A stretch of 8,301 bases of DNA, from the NCBI GenBank assembly GCA_022428035.1, contig JAKMDG010000072.1, forward strand, positions 1 to 8,301. Reading direction: 5' to 3'. The translations under genes and the position numbers were made by a program. The stretch comes from Longimicrobiales bacterium (GTDB taxonomy: Bacteria; Gemmatimonadota; Gemmatimonadetes; Longimicrobiales; Gaopeijiaceae). Below are positions 1-5,918 of this stretch, piece by piece. The stretch's first letter is position 1. Each line of letters begins with the position of its first letter. The notes below the pieces were generated by a model. That model was not told the origin of the DNA, ran no database searches, and saw nothing but the letters and a program-made list of their open reading frames with translations.

Positions 1-522
1 CAGGTTCGCAGAGTTCTGGTCTTCGTCCCACAGAACATTGGCAGGCCGCACGTCGCGGTGAACGATGCCATTGTGATGCGCCATGGCCAGCGCCGACGTG
101 ACTTCTCGGAGGACCTGAGTCGCGAGATCGGCTGGAAGCCGTCCTTCGGCCTTGAGACGCTCCTCCATGGTGCGCCCCTTCACAAAACGCATCACCAGGT
201 ACGGTGTCTCGTCCGCTAAACGCCCGAATCGGTAGACCTGGACCACGTTCGGATGGACCAGCGACGCAGCGGCTTTCGCTTCCCGCTCGAAGCGACGCCG
301 TGCGGTCTCATCGGTGGCGCGGCCCGGGAGTAGAACCTTGATCGCAACCAGGCGTCCGAGCGCGCGCTCGCGAGCCAGATACACCGAGGCCATCGAACTG
401 TTACCGAGCTTTCGAACGATGTCGAAGTCCTGACCGAGAGCAACCGTAAGTGCCTCGACCGAGCGCGCTTCACGCGCGTCGGCACCGCCGGAGGCGGGAG
501 GGGTTCCGTCGGGTCCGTTCAT
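1..522 (-). CDS. Serine/threonine protein kinase, N-terminal part (cut by window edge)
   Basis: Hanks-type (Pkn-like) kinase domain that would phosphorylate Ser/Thr on protein substrates from the cytoplasmic side. The 174 visible residues begin at ATG 522-520. In order: a short Gly/Pro/Ala-rich leader (1-30), the ATP loop region (39-48, LGNSSMASVY), the VAIK lysine K62, the helix-C glutamate E81 in FEREA, a hinge near LVMRFVKG (109-116), and the catalytic loop HRDVRPAN at 155-162 with D157 and N162. The DFG motif should follow immediately beyond the window, so any sensor, transmembrane or PASTA part is out of sight. Two oddities: the GxGxxG loop keeps only its first glycine, and the usual catalytic-loop lysine (HRDxK) is arginine R159. 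K62, E81, D157 and N162 are intact, so activity remains plausible. The gene is divergent from the small membrane protein at 625, with 102 bp between the starts. No clear Shine-Dalgarno precedes the ATG. Family assignment is firm; substrate is unknown. Confidence 0.94.
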   Translation of the reverse strand, partial: MNGPDGTPPASGGADAREARSVEALTVALGQDFDIVRKLGNSSMASVYLARERALGRLVAIKVLLPGRATDETARRRFEREAKAAASLVHPNVVQVYRFGRLADETPYLVMRFVKGRTMEERLKAEGRLPADLATQVLREVTSALAMAHHNGIVHRDVRPANVLWDEDQNSANL

Positions 523-614
523 TGCCCGCCCGCGAGAGCTTCGAGCACCACCCTCTTGCGTCGCTCACGCCCCGTGTCTCAACGTGCCTCAATCACCGAT
601 ACACTCCACACCTC

Positions 615-618
615 AGGA
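615..618 (+). promoter_or_regulatory. Ribosome binding site for the small membrane protein
   Basis: AGGA lies 6 nt before ATG 625. It supports the ATG over an in-frame TTG at 556, which would add 23 polar residues in the divergent promoter region without a ribosome site. Confidence 0.6.
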
Positions 619-624
619 CAGGAG

Positions 625-1002
625 ATGCTCCGGGTGGCAGGTTGGAACGGAACACTCGCAGGTGCGCTCATGGCCCAGATTCTGGGTCAGGCCGTTGCGG
701 GATGGAGCCTCGTGGCGCACGTCATGGACTGGGACAGCGTCTCCATCTGGATCGTCGTCCCGCTGATCGCTGCGATCGCCGCACCATTCCGCCACGACGG
801 CTCCCTGCGCGACCGAGCGACCGGCAACTTCAGCGCGGCCATCGTGATCGCCGGCCTGCTTGCGTGGGAAGTAGCGCTTGGAGGCCTGACCCGTGGGGGG
901 TCTGGCTTCGGCATCGTGGCCACACTGATGCTCGTAGCGACCGTCCTCTTCTGCATCGCGGGCGGGTTTTTCTGGATTCTGCGCGAGGGCGAACGCCGAT
1001 GA
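625..1002 (+). CDS. Small four-helix membrane protein, unknown function
   Basis: I do not recognise a family. From ATG 625 the product is 125 residues and very hydrophobic. Four likely membrane spans lie at about 12-33, 38-55, 69-88 and 96-119. A charged loop (RHDGSLRDRA, 56-65) follows the second span, and a Gly-rich turn (LTRGGSGFG) lies between the third and fourth. The tail LREGERR is basic, which favours a cytoplasmic C-terminus by the positive-inside rule. There is no cleavable signal and no catalytic-looking motif. The start is chosen for the AGGA 6 nt upstream and because the protein becomes hydrophobic directly after it. The gene is divergent from the kinase and convergent with maeB, so it appears to be a single-gene unit. 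Co-regulation with the kinase through the shared 102-bp gap is possible but not shown. A longer overlapping frame from 450 runs through the kinase gene and looks like a shadow. Confidence 0.72.
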   Translation: MLRVAGWNGTLAGALMAQILGQAVAGWSLVAHVMDWDSVSIWIVVPLIAAIAAPFRHDGSLRDRATGNFSAAIVIAGLLAWEVALGGLTRGGSGFGIVATLMLVATVLFCIAGGFFWILREGERR

Positions 1003-1316
1003 TCACGGGGCGGTGACCCCTCGTTCGACCGCAGGCACGGCTCTCTTGATGCGCTCCTGTCGTTGTGGCTTCGGTCAGCGGCGACCCGCGGCCTTCACCG
1101 CATGCGAGACCTGGTCGGAGAACTGCACGAGGTCCTGCCTGAAGATCCTGGAGAGCTTCATGCGGGAGCCATGCGCGTTCGCTGACGATGCGGACATTGA
1201 TGGCGTGAGCAGGATCCAAACCAGCGCGAACGGTCCCTCTCATGGTCGGTCTGCGACCCACTCAGCTCCATCGTCTCAGTCGTCCTACCTGCGACTCCAT
1301 ATCTCTCTTGAAGCGA
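1003..1316. other. Intergenic region without a supported gene
   Basis: This 314-bp gap lies between two convergent genes. Open frames on both strands have Arg/Ser/Pro-rich translations typical of out-of-frame GC-rich DNA. The only protein-like stretch is a 28-codon minus-strand frame (ATG 1161, stop 1075; extendable to ATG 1197), but it has no ribosome site and is not called. Short inverted repeats exist: GGGG/CCCC at 1007-1020 just after the membrane-protein gene, and AGTCG/CGACT at 1278-1296 about 20 nt past the maeB stop. Neither has a T-tract, so I see no convincing intrinsic terminator. Confidence 0.5.
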
Positions 1317-3599
1317 TCAGGGAACGGTCGGAGTTTGTTCGTTTCGAGCCTGCCAGTCCACCGAAGCCACCGTCGCGAGGTTGAGGACATTATTGAGCGA
1401 TGATCCTCTGGGCAGCAGGTGGACAGGCTTCGCCATACCGAGCAAGACCGGTCCGATCACATCGGCGCCACCGAGCTCATCGAGAAGCTTGTAGGCGGCG
1501 TTCGCGGCGGAGAGGCGAGAGAAGACCAGTATGTTGGCCGGACCCGTCAGGCGGGCAAACGGATACGTATTCTTCAATTTCAGGAAGTCGACTGCCGTAT
1601 CGGCCTGCATCTCGCCATCGATCTCCAGGTCGGGATCCATGGTACGCACCATCTCCACCGCGGCTGCCGCGCGACGAGTTTCGTCGTGTATCACCGAACC
1701 GAAGTTCGAGAAACTCACCATCGCTACGCGCGGCGTAATACCCAGATCCCGAACGAACTCCGCCGTCTGAACGGCGATCTCGGCCAGCCCACGCGCATCG
1801 GGCTCAATGTTCACGGTCGTGTCTGCGAGAAAGAGCAGCTCGCGGTTGGGGAACGCGAGCATGAACAGACCAGCGACGCGCCCGGTGCCGCCAGGCCGCG
1901 GACCGATCACGTGCAGGCACGGTCGTAGCGCCTCTGCATAGTTCGCCTCGAGACCAGAGACCAATGCATCAACCTCTCCGTTCTCAAGCATGCTCGCAGC
2001 AAAGTAGATCGGCTTGAAGAGGTTCCACTCTGCCTCCGAATGGGTCAGCCCCTTTCGAGCACGCTTTTCGAAGAGTTGATCCGCGTACCGACTCCGGTCG
2101 TCATCGAGTTCTGCCGCATAGACGATCTCGACCCCATCGAGTTCGACGCCGAGCGACGCCGCTTTTTCCACGATACGAGGAGTTCGACCGAGCAAGATCG
2201 GATGGCAAATGCCGTCCGCGACAAGCTGGCTGGCGGCGCGGATGATCGTGTCATTGTGACCCTCCGGGAAGATCACCCGAGCCTTCCGGCTCCGCGCGCG
2301 CTCCCGCATGTCCCTCATGACCTCGTAGCCCGGTCCGAGCTTGGCCCGGAGCTGATCCCGATACTCGCCAAGATCGACCTCCACCCGAGCCACTCCGGAC
2401 TCCATCGCCGCCTTTGCCACGGCAGGGCCCACGTAATACAGCACGCGGCGATCGAAGGGCTTCGGAATCAGATAGTCCCGGCCGTAGGTGATCTCTGTGC
2501 CTTCATAGGCACCTCTGACCGAATCGGGTACCTGCTCACGAGCGAGATCGGCCAGCGCGTGCGTGGCGGCAAGCATCATCTCTGAATTGATGGTCCTGGC
2601 CCGCACATCGAGCGCGCCACGGAAGATGAACGGGAACCCCAGCACGTTGTTCACCTGGTTGGGATAGTCCGATCGCCCCGTCGCCATGATCGCATCATCG
2701 CGAACTGCGGCGACCTCCTCCGGCAGGATCTCGGGGTCGGGGTTCGCCAGGGCAAAGATGATCGGATGGGGCGCCATCGTCTTCACCATCTCTTTCGACA
2801 CCAGCCCCTTCACCGAGAGTCCGATAAAGACGTCCGCACCTTCGAACGCCTCAGCCAGCGTCCGCTTGTCCGTCTTCACGGCGAACGGTGCCTTGTACTC
2901 GTTCATTCCCTCTTCACGGCCTTCGTAGATGACACCCTTCGAATCCACGATGAGGATGTTGTCTTTCGGGACTCCGAGGCGCTGGAAGTGCTCCGCAGTC
3001 GATAGCGCCGATGCCCCGGCTCCGCTGAACAGGACCTGGATGTCGTCGATCGTTCGGTTCGTGATCTCGAGGGCGTTGATGAGCGCAGCCGCCGCGATGA
3101 TGGCCGTTCCATGCTGATCGTCGTGGAACACCGGGATGTCCAGGCGCTCCTTGAGCGTGCGCTCGATCACAAAACAATCCGGTGCCGAGATGTCCTCGAG
3201 GTTGATCCCACCGACGGTGGGCTCGAGCAGCTCACAGAACCGGATCACGTCCTCGGCCTTTTCGGACCCGACCTCGAGATCGAAAACGTCGATATCGGCG
3301 AAGCTCTTGAAGAGCACACCCTTTCCTTCCATCACGGGCTTCGAGGCCATCGGTCCAATGTTGCCGAGCCCGAGAACCGCAGTCCCGTTCGAGACTACGG
3401 CCACGAGATTGCCACGGGCCGTGTAGCGGAAGACCTCGTCCGGGTTCTCGGCAATCGCGAGACAGGGCTCAGCTACACCCGGCGAATACGCGAGCGTGAG
3501 ATCTCTCGCCGTGGCCACCGACTTCGTCGGCACGACCGCAATTTTCCCGGGGCGTCCTTCCTCGTGGTAGTCGAGCGCTTCCTGGCGGCGGTCGGACAT
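1317..3599 (-). CDS. maeB: NADP-dependent malic enzyme, MaeB type, fused to phosphotransacetylase-like domain
   Basis: Oxidatively decarboxylates malate to pyruvate and CO2 with NAD(P)+ reduction, linking the TCA cycle to pyruvate and NADPH supply in the cytoplasm. The malic enzyme part (about 1-428) shows AYSPGVA with catalytic Tyr38, SKPVMEGKGVLFK with catalytic Lys93, the metal ligands E135 and D136 in GGINLEDI and D161 in FHDDQHGT (158-165), a dinucleotide loop GAGASA (193-198), and ANPDPEILPEE. From about residue 432 (KARVIFPEGHND) a phosphotransacetylase-fold domain runs to the end, with DALVSG, TPRVAMVSFS and GPVLLGMAKPVH. In E. coli MaeB this domain lacks transacetylase activity and mediates acetyl-CoA inhibition; the same role is inferred here. 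The start at ATG 3599 gives 760 residues, matching the family (E. coli about 759) and placing the first residues on the usual MaeB N-terminus. In-frame ATG 3629 would add ten polar residues. The ribosome site is weak for both starts. The gene is monocistronic and divergent from the DUF4126 gene. Confidence 0.97.
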   Translation of the reverse strand: MSDRRQEALDYHEEGRPGKIAVVPTKSVATARDLTLAYSPGVAEPCLAIAENPDEVFRYTARGNLVAVVSNGTAVLGLGNIGPMASKPVMEGKGVLFKSFADIDVFDLEVGSEKAEDVIRFCELLEPTVGGINLEDISAPDCFVIERTLKERLDIPVFHDDQHGTAIIAAAALINALEITNRTIDDIQVLFSGAGASALSTAEHFQRLGVPKDNILIVDSKGVIYEGREEGMNEYKAPFAVKTDKRTLAEAFEGADVFIGLSVKGLVSKEMVKTMAPHPIIFALANPDPEILPEEVAAVRDDAIMATGRSDYPNQVNNVLGFPFIFRGALDVRARTINSEMMLAATHALADLAREQVPDSVRGAYEGTEITYGRDYLIPKPFDRRVLYYVGPAVAKAAMESGVARVEVDLGEYRDQLRAKLGPGYEVMRDMRERARSRKARVIFPEGHNDTIIRAASQLVADGICHPILLGRTPRIVEKAASLGVELDGVEIVYAAELDDDRSRYADQLFEKRARKGLTHSEAEWNLFKPIYFAASMLENGEVDALVSGLEANYAEALRPCLHVIGPRPGGTGRVAGLFMLAFPNRELLFLADTTVNIEPDARGLAEIAVQTAEFVRDLGITPRVAMVSFSNFGSVIHDETRRAAAAVEMVRTMDPDLEIDGEMQADTAVDFLKLKNTYPFARLTGPANILVFSRLSAANAAYKLLDELGGADVIGPVLLGMAKPVHLLPRGSSLNNVLNLATVASVDWQARNEQTPTVP

Positions 3600-3666
3600 G
3601 ATATCTACAGCCTGTCGTTCGTCGGGCATTGCGACGGAGCCATGTCGGCCCTGTCTAGGGATAGGG

Positions 3667-3695
3667 ATCCTGACGAAGCGTACTGACGGTGTCAA
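3667..3695 (-). promoter_or_regulatory. Candidate promoter of maeB
   Basis: On the minus strand a perfect -35 TTGACA (3695-3690) is followed after 17 nt by CAGGAT (3672-3667). The latter matches TATAAT at three positions, including the second A and final T. Transcription would begin near 3660, leaving a leader of about 60 nt. The -35 shares two bases with the Shine-Dalgarno of the divergent gene. A tandem TAGGGA repeat (3656-3667) sits at the expected start point. The -35 is strong and the -10 is weak. Confidence 0.42.
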
Positions 3696-3702
3696 AGGAG
3701 GT
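3694..3702 (+). promoter_or_regulatory. Perfect Shine-Dalgarno deciding a CTG start
   Basis: AAAGGAGGT is a nine-base complement to the 3' end of 16S rRNA. It stands 6 nt before an in-frame CTG at 3709, with no ATG, GTG or TTG at a usable distance in this frame. It is the strongest ribosome site in the window and fixes the start of the DUF4126 gene. Confidence 0.75.
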
Positions 3703-3708
3703 CACACC

Positions 3709-4698
3709 CTGCTCCCGATCGCGCCTGAGATCCTCATCCTGACGCCGCTGGCGGTAGCCGCAGGCTTCGATCTGTACCTGACGCTCCTGCTGATCGGGGC
3801 CGCACCGACGCTCGGTCTCTGGCCGTTGCCCTTGCCCGGGGCGCTCGGCGACCTGGACTCGCCAAGCGTTCTGATCACCGTGGGGATCTTCTACCTGCTC
3901 GAGTTTGCGGCAGAACGTTATCCGCCAGCGGCGCTGGCCTGGAACGCCTTCCACGCCATCATCCGGCCGGTATCGGGGGCCTTGCTCGCGCTTCTTGTCC
4001 TCGACGGTCAGCCACTGATCGTGATCCTGACGGGGGCAGTGGTCAGCGCGGCGCTGGCCTCGGTCGCACACGGGATGCGCAGCGGGGCCTCGGTGCTTCG
4101 ATGGCTGGGAGCGGGTATCGCTCCATCTATCCTGCTGGTGTCACTGGCAGAAGATATCCTCGTGGTGGGCCTCGTCGCCCTGTCATTGGATATCCCCACA
4201 GCCGCACTGGGACTGACCGCTGTGGTCGCCCTCGTCCTGCTCGCGGAGACGCCCTCGCTCCTCCGTGCCTTCGCCTTCGCGGTGTGGCTCGCGATAGGGC
4301 ACGCAGCGCGTCCGCTCCGCCAGCGTCGCTGGACGGGTGTGGACGAGATGCCGCCGTGGCTGGTAGGAGCGCTGGAGGGTGACGAGCGGTTCACGCCCGG
4401 CAGAGCACTTCGTGCGACGCGTGCGGCCGGTTGGCGGCTCAGTGGGCGGCGGCGGTTTCAGGTGGGGTGGCTTGTCGTGCGCGACGGTGCGCCCCTCTTC
4501 GTTTCACGTCGACCCGGCTCGACAATGTGCATCGATCTCGGAGCGTTCGGCGTCCGCGCCCTTCTCGATGAAGGGCTCTACCGCCGGATCGACTTGATCG
4601 CTAGCGGCCACACCCCGTTTCTCCTGCTCGCCTCCGATGGGCCCACCACGGAGGGGCTACGCGCTGAATTTCCTCACAGGCAGGCAGCTGAGAGCTGA
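3709..4698 (+). CDS. DUF4126 membrane protein with soluble C-terminal extension, probable CTG start
   Basis: Predicted inner-membrane protein of 329 residues. Residues 8-180 resemble the DUF4126 family: a first helix with GFDLYLTLLLIG (19-30), then LPGALGDLDSPSVLI, then FYLLEFAAERYPPAALAW, HAIIRPVSGALLALL and repeated hydrophobic spans to about residue 200. No biochemical role is established for the family to my knowledge. After an Arg-rich juncture (201-207) comes a roughly 120-residue soluble part with alternating hydrophobic strands (FQVGWLVVRDGAPLFVSRR at 250-268, IDLGAF, RRIDLIASG, FLLLAS). It could be a small beta-rich domain, possibly PH-like, but this is a guess from pattern only. The start is inferred: the nine-base Shine-Dalgarno at 3694-3702 points to CTG 3709, and the protein then begins directly at the first membrane helix. 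The only in-frame ATG (3598) overlaps the maeB start codon on the opposite strand and would add 37 polar residues upstream of the ribosome site. The sigma gene follows after 214 bp. Confidence 0.8.
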   Translation: MLPIAPEILILTPLAVAAGFDLYLTLLLIGAAPTLGLWPLPLPGALGDLDSPSVLITVGIFYLLEFAAERYPPAALAWNAFHAIIRPVSGALLALLVLDGQPLIVILTGAVVSAALASVAHGMRSGASVLRWLGAGIAPSILLVSLAEDILVVGLVALSLDIPTAALGLTAVVALVLLAETPSLLRAFAFAVWLAIGHAARPLRQRRWTGVDEMPPWLVGALEGDERFTPGRALRATRAAGWRLSGRRRFQVGWLVVRDGAPLFVSRRPGSTMCIDLGAFGVRALLDEGLYRRIDLIASGHTPFLLLASDGPTTEGLRAEFPHRQAAES

Positions 4699-4748
4699 AT
4701 CACCAAGATGGTGTCAGATACAGGATTGTGTCGCCCAAAAGAAAATCC

Positions 4749-4777
4749 TTGACCCCGGAAACACACATTTACAGATT
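4749..4777 (+). promoter_or_regulatory. Candidate promoter for the sigma factor gene
   Basis: TTGACC at 4749-4754 matches the -35 consensus at five of six positions. The matching -10 is poor: CAGATT at 17-nt spacing or TACAGA at 15-nt spacing. It is offered because the gap between the downstream hairpin and the sigma ATG shows nothing better. Use of this promoter would put the hairpin in the mRNA leader. Confidence 0.3.
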
Positions 4778-4817
4778 CGATTTCACCCTGAAACATCTGA
4801 ACTGACCCTTCGATTCA

Positions 4818-4860
4818 CCCCCCTCCAGCCAGTCCTACCACGGAATGGCAGGGGGGTTTT
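4818..4860 (+). terminator. Terminator-like hairpin before the sigma factor gene
   Basis: CCCCCCT (4818-4824) pairs with AGGGGGG (4850-4856). After a three-base bulge, GCCA (4828-4831) pairs with TGGC (4846-4849), and TCC/GGA can close the top after a G-A mismatch. TTTTCTC follows directly, as in intrinsic terminators. It lies 120 nt past the DUF4126 stop and 52 nt before the sigma ATG. It could end the upstream transcript or act as an attenuator in the sigma leader. Outer 8-bp arms ACTGACCC (4801-4808) and GGGTCAGT (4868-4875) enclose it, and a weaker hairpin (CAGAT/ATCTG with TTTCA/TGAAA, 4772-4799) precedes it. Confidence 0.65.
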
Positions 4861-4894
4861 CTCACCCGGGTCAGTCCTCTTCGCCCCCCAGATC

Positions 4895-4899
4895 GAGGA
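4895..4899 (+). promoter_or_regulatory. Ribosome binding site of the sigma factor gene
   Basis: GAGGA ends 13 nt before ATG 4913. That spacing is longer than ideal, but it is the only purine-rich site near this start. Confidence 0.4.
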
Positions 4900-4912
4900 A
4901 CGGCCGAAACGA

Positions 4913-5773
4913 ATGTTTTCTTCCTCTCGTGGCCTGGATTCTTTCGACCAGTATTTGCAGGACGTAGAGAAGTACCCGCTCATTCAAGACCCGAAGGAGG
5001 AGCGAGAACTCGCTCGCCGAGCGCGAGAAGGTGACAAGGAGGCCGCCGAACGTCTTGTGACGGCCAATCTCCGGTTCGTCATCTCCTACGTGAAGAAGTA
5101 TCAGGGTCGTGGTCTGGGGCTTGCCGAGCTTGTGTGCATCGGCAACGAAGGGCTTCTCAAGGCGGTGAAGAAGTTCGACCCTGACAAGGGTGTGAAATTC
5201 ATCTCCTACGCCGTTTGGTGGATCCGCCAGACCGTGCTGCAGGCACTTGCTGAGCAGACCCGCTCCGTACGTATTCCACTCAACCAGAATTCGAACCTGG
5301 CCAAGCTAGCCCGGACGAACACGGCGTTGACCCAGATGCTCGGGCGTCAGCCGACCGACGTGGAGATCTCGCGTGAGATGGACGAGCCGGTGGATACGAT
5401 CCGCGCCCTGCGCCGGGTCGCCGCTTCCGAGCTCAGCCTCGACGCCCCCATCGATCGTGGTGACCGCGACAGTGCGAGCTTCGGTGAACGGTTTGCCGGG
5501 GCGGCTGCGGCCGACATCGAAGAAGATGTCGAGGCGATTGCGCGCAGAGAGTTCCTCGAGACGATGTTCGAGAGCTACCTGACCGAGCGTGAGCGAAAAA
5601 TCCTCTATCTCTACTACGGTCTCGACGACGGTGAGGAACGAACGCTGGAAGAAATCGGATCGCTCCTGGGCGTGACCCGGGAACGCATCCGTCAGATCCG
5701 GAACCGTGCGTTCGAGAAGCTACGAGAGAGCCCACACGGCGAGTCGCTCTCCGGGTTCTGGAGCACGAACTGA
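4913..5773 (+). CDS. rpoD: RNA polymerase sigma factor, RpoD/SigA-like, short form
   Basis: Sigma-70 family factor that directs core RNA polymerase to promoters. The 286-residue product runs through region 1.2 (SFDQYLQDVEKYPLI, 10-24), region 2 (about 41-125, with NLRFVISYVKKYQGRG and KFDPDKGVKFISYAVWWIR at 87-105), region 3 (about 126-200) and region 4. Region 4 ends in the helix-turn-helix LEEIGSLLGVTRERIRQI (245-262). It lacks region 1.1, as Bacteroidota primary sigmas of about 287 residues do, and region 2.4 (RQTVLQALAEQ) is of that type. Region 4.2 keeps TRERIRQI, consistent with a TTGACA-like -35. Region 2.2 is unusual: VCIGNEGLL stands where IQEGNIGLM is typical, changing two residues that contact the core clamp. 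ATG 4913 starts the conserved protein. The frame is open back to 4637, but that extension lies over the hairpin and the upstream gene. Primary versus alternative role cannot be settled here, since paralogues are common. Confidence 0.92.
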   Translation: MFSSSRGLDSFDQYLQDVEKYPLIQDPKEERELARRAREGDKEAAERLVTANLRFVISYVKKYQGRGLGLAELVCIGNEGLLKAVKKFDPDKGVKFISYAVWWIRQTVLQALAEQTRSVRIPLNQNSNLAKLARTNTALTQMLGRQPTDVEISREMDEPVDTIRALRRVAASELSLDAPIDRGDRDSASFGERFAGAAAADIEEDVEAIARREFLETMFESYLTERERKILYLYYGLDDGEERTLEEIGSLLGVTRERIRQIRNRAFEKLRESPHGESLSGFWSTN

Positions 5774-5818
5774 TCAAATAGCGTCGCCGCACAGTCGTCG
5801 TGGCGACCGCGAAGGTGT

Positions 5819-5850
5819 GAAGGGCTCCGTCCGAGAGGATGGAGCCCTTC
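5819..5850 (+). terminator. Hairpin terminator after the sigma factor gene
   Basis: GAAGGGCTCCGTCC (5819-5832) pairs with GGATGGAGCCCTTC (5837-5850) over 14 bp with one G-T wobble, capped by a GAGA (GNRA) tetraloop. It begins 45 nt after the sigma stop. The downstream run GGCGTTCTCG is only weakly T-rich, so termination is likely but not classical. Confidence 0.72.
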
Positions 5851-5918
5851 GGCGTTCTCGCTCCGTGCACCGTCGTTCCAAGAGGAACCGCTCCGTCCGC
5901 CGGTACGTACCTATCGTC

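Noticed and set aside
597..605. TACACT as a -10 box for the small membrane protein
   Set aside because: Four of six matches, but no acceptable -35 at 16-18 nt; too weak to list as a promoter.
450..1016. Plus-strand frame of 188 codons overlapping the kinase and membrane-protein genes
   Set aside because: Arg/His/Pro-rich translation with no motif; it is a shadow in another frame of two better supported genes.
1075..1197. Minus-strand small frame of 28-40 codons (MKLSRIFRQDLVQFSDQV...)
   Set aside because: The translation looks protein-like, but neither ATG has a ribosome site, and no family is recognisable. One such frame is expected by chance in 314 bp.
1419..3686. Several long plus-strand frames opposite maeB
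   Set aside because: They are antisense shadows caused by the GC-rich third positions of maeB. They have no ribosome sites and no recognisable domains.
4637..4912. N-terminal extension of the sigma factor to ATG 4637
   Set aside because: The extension runs over the end of the DUF4126 gene and the hairpin, shows no sigma region 1.1 character, and lacks a ribosome site. ATG 4913 starts the conserved region.
5903..5910. GTACGTAC palindrome before the barrel gene
   Set aside because: An eight-base palindrome alone is common by chance, and no second copy is seen nearby.
5706..5918. Extension of the barrel protein frame into the sigma gene
   Set aside because: It overlaps sigma region 4 and the terminator hairpin and would bury the signal peptide about 70 residues inside the protein.
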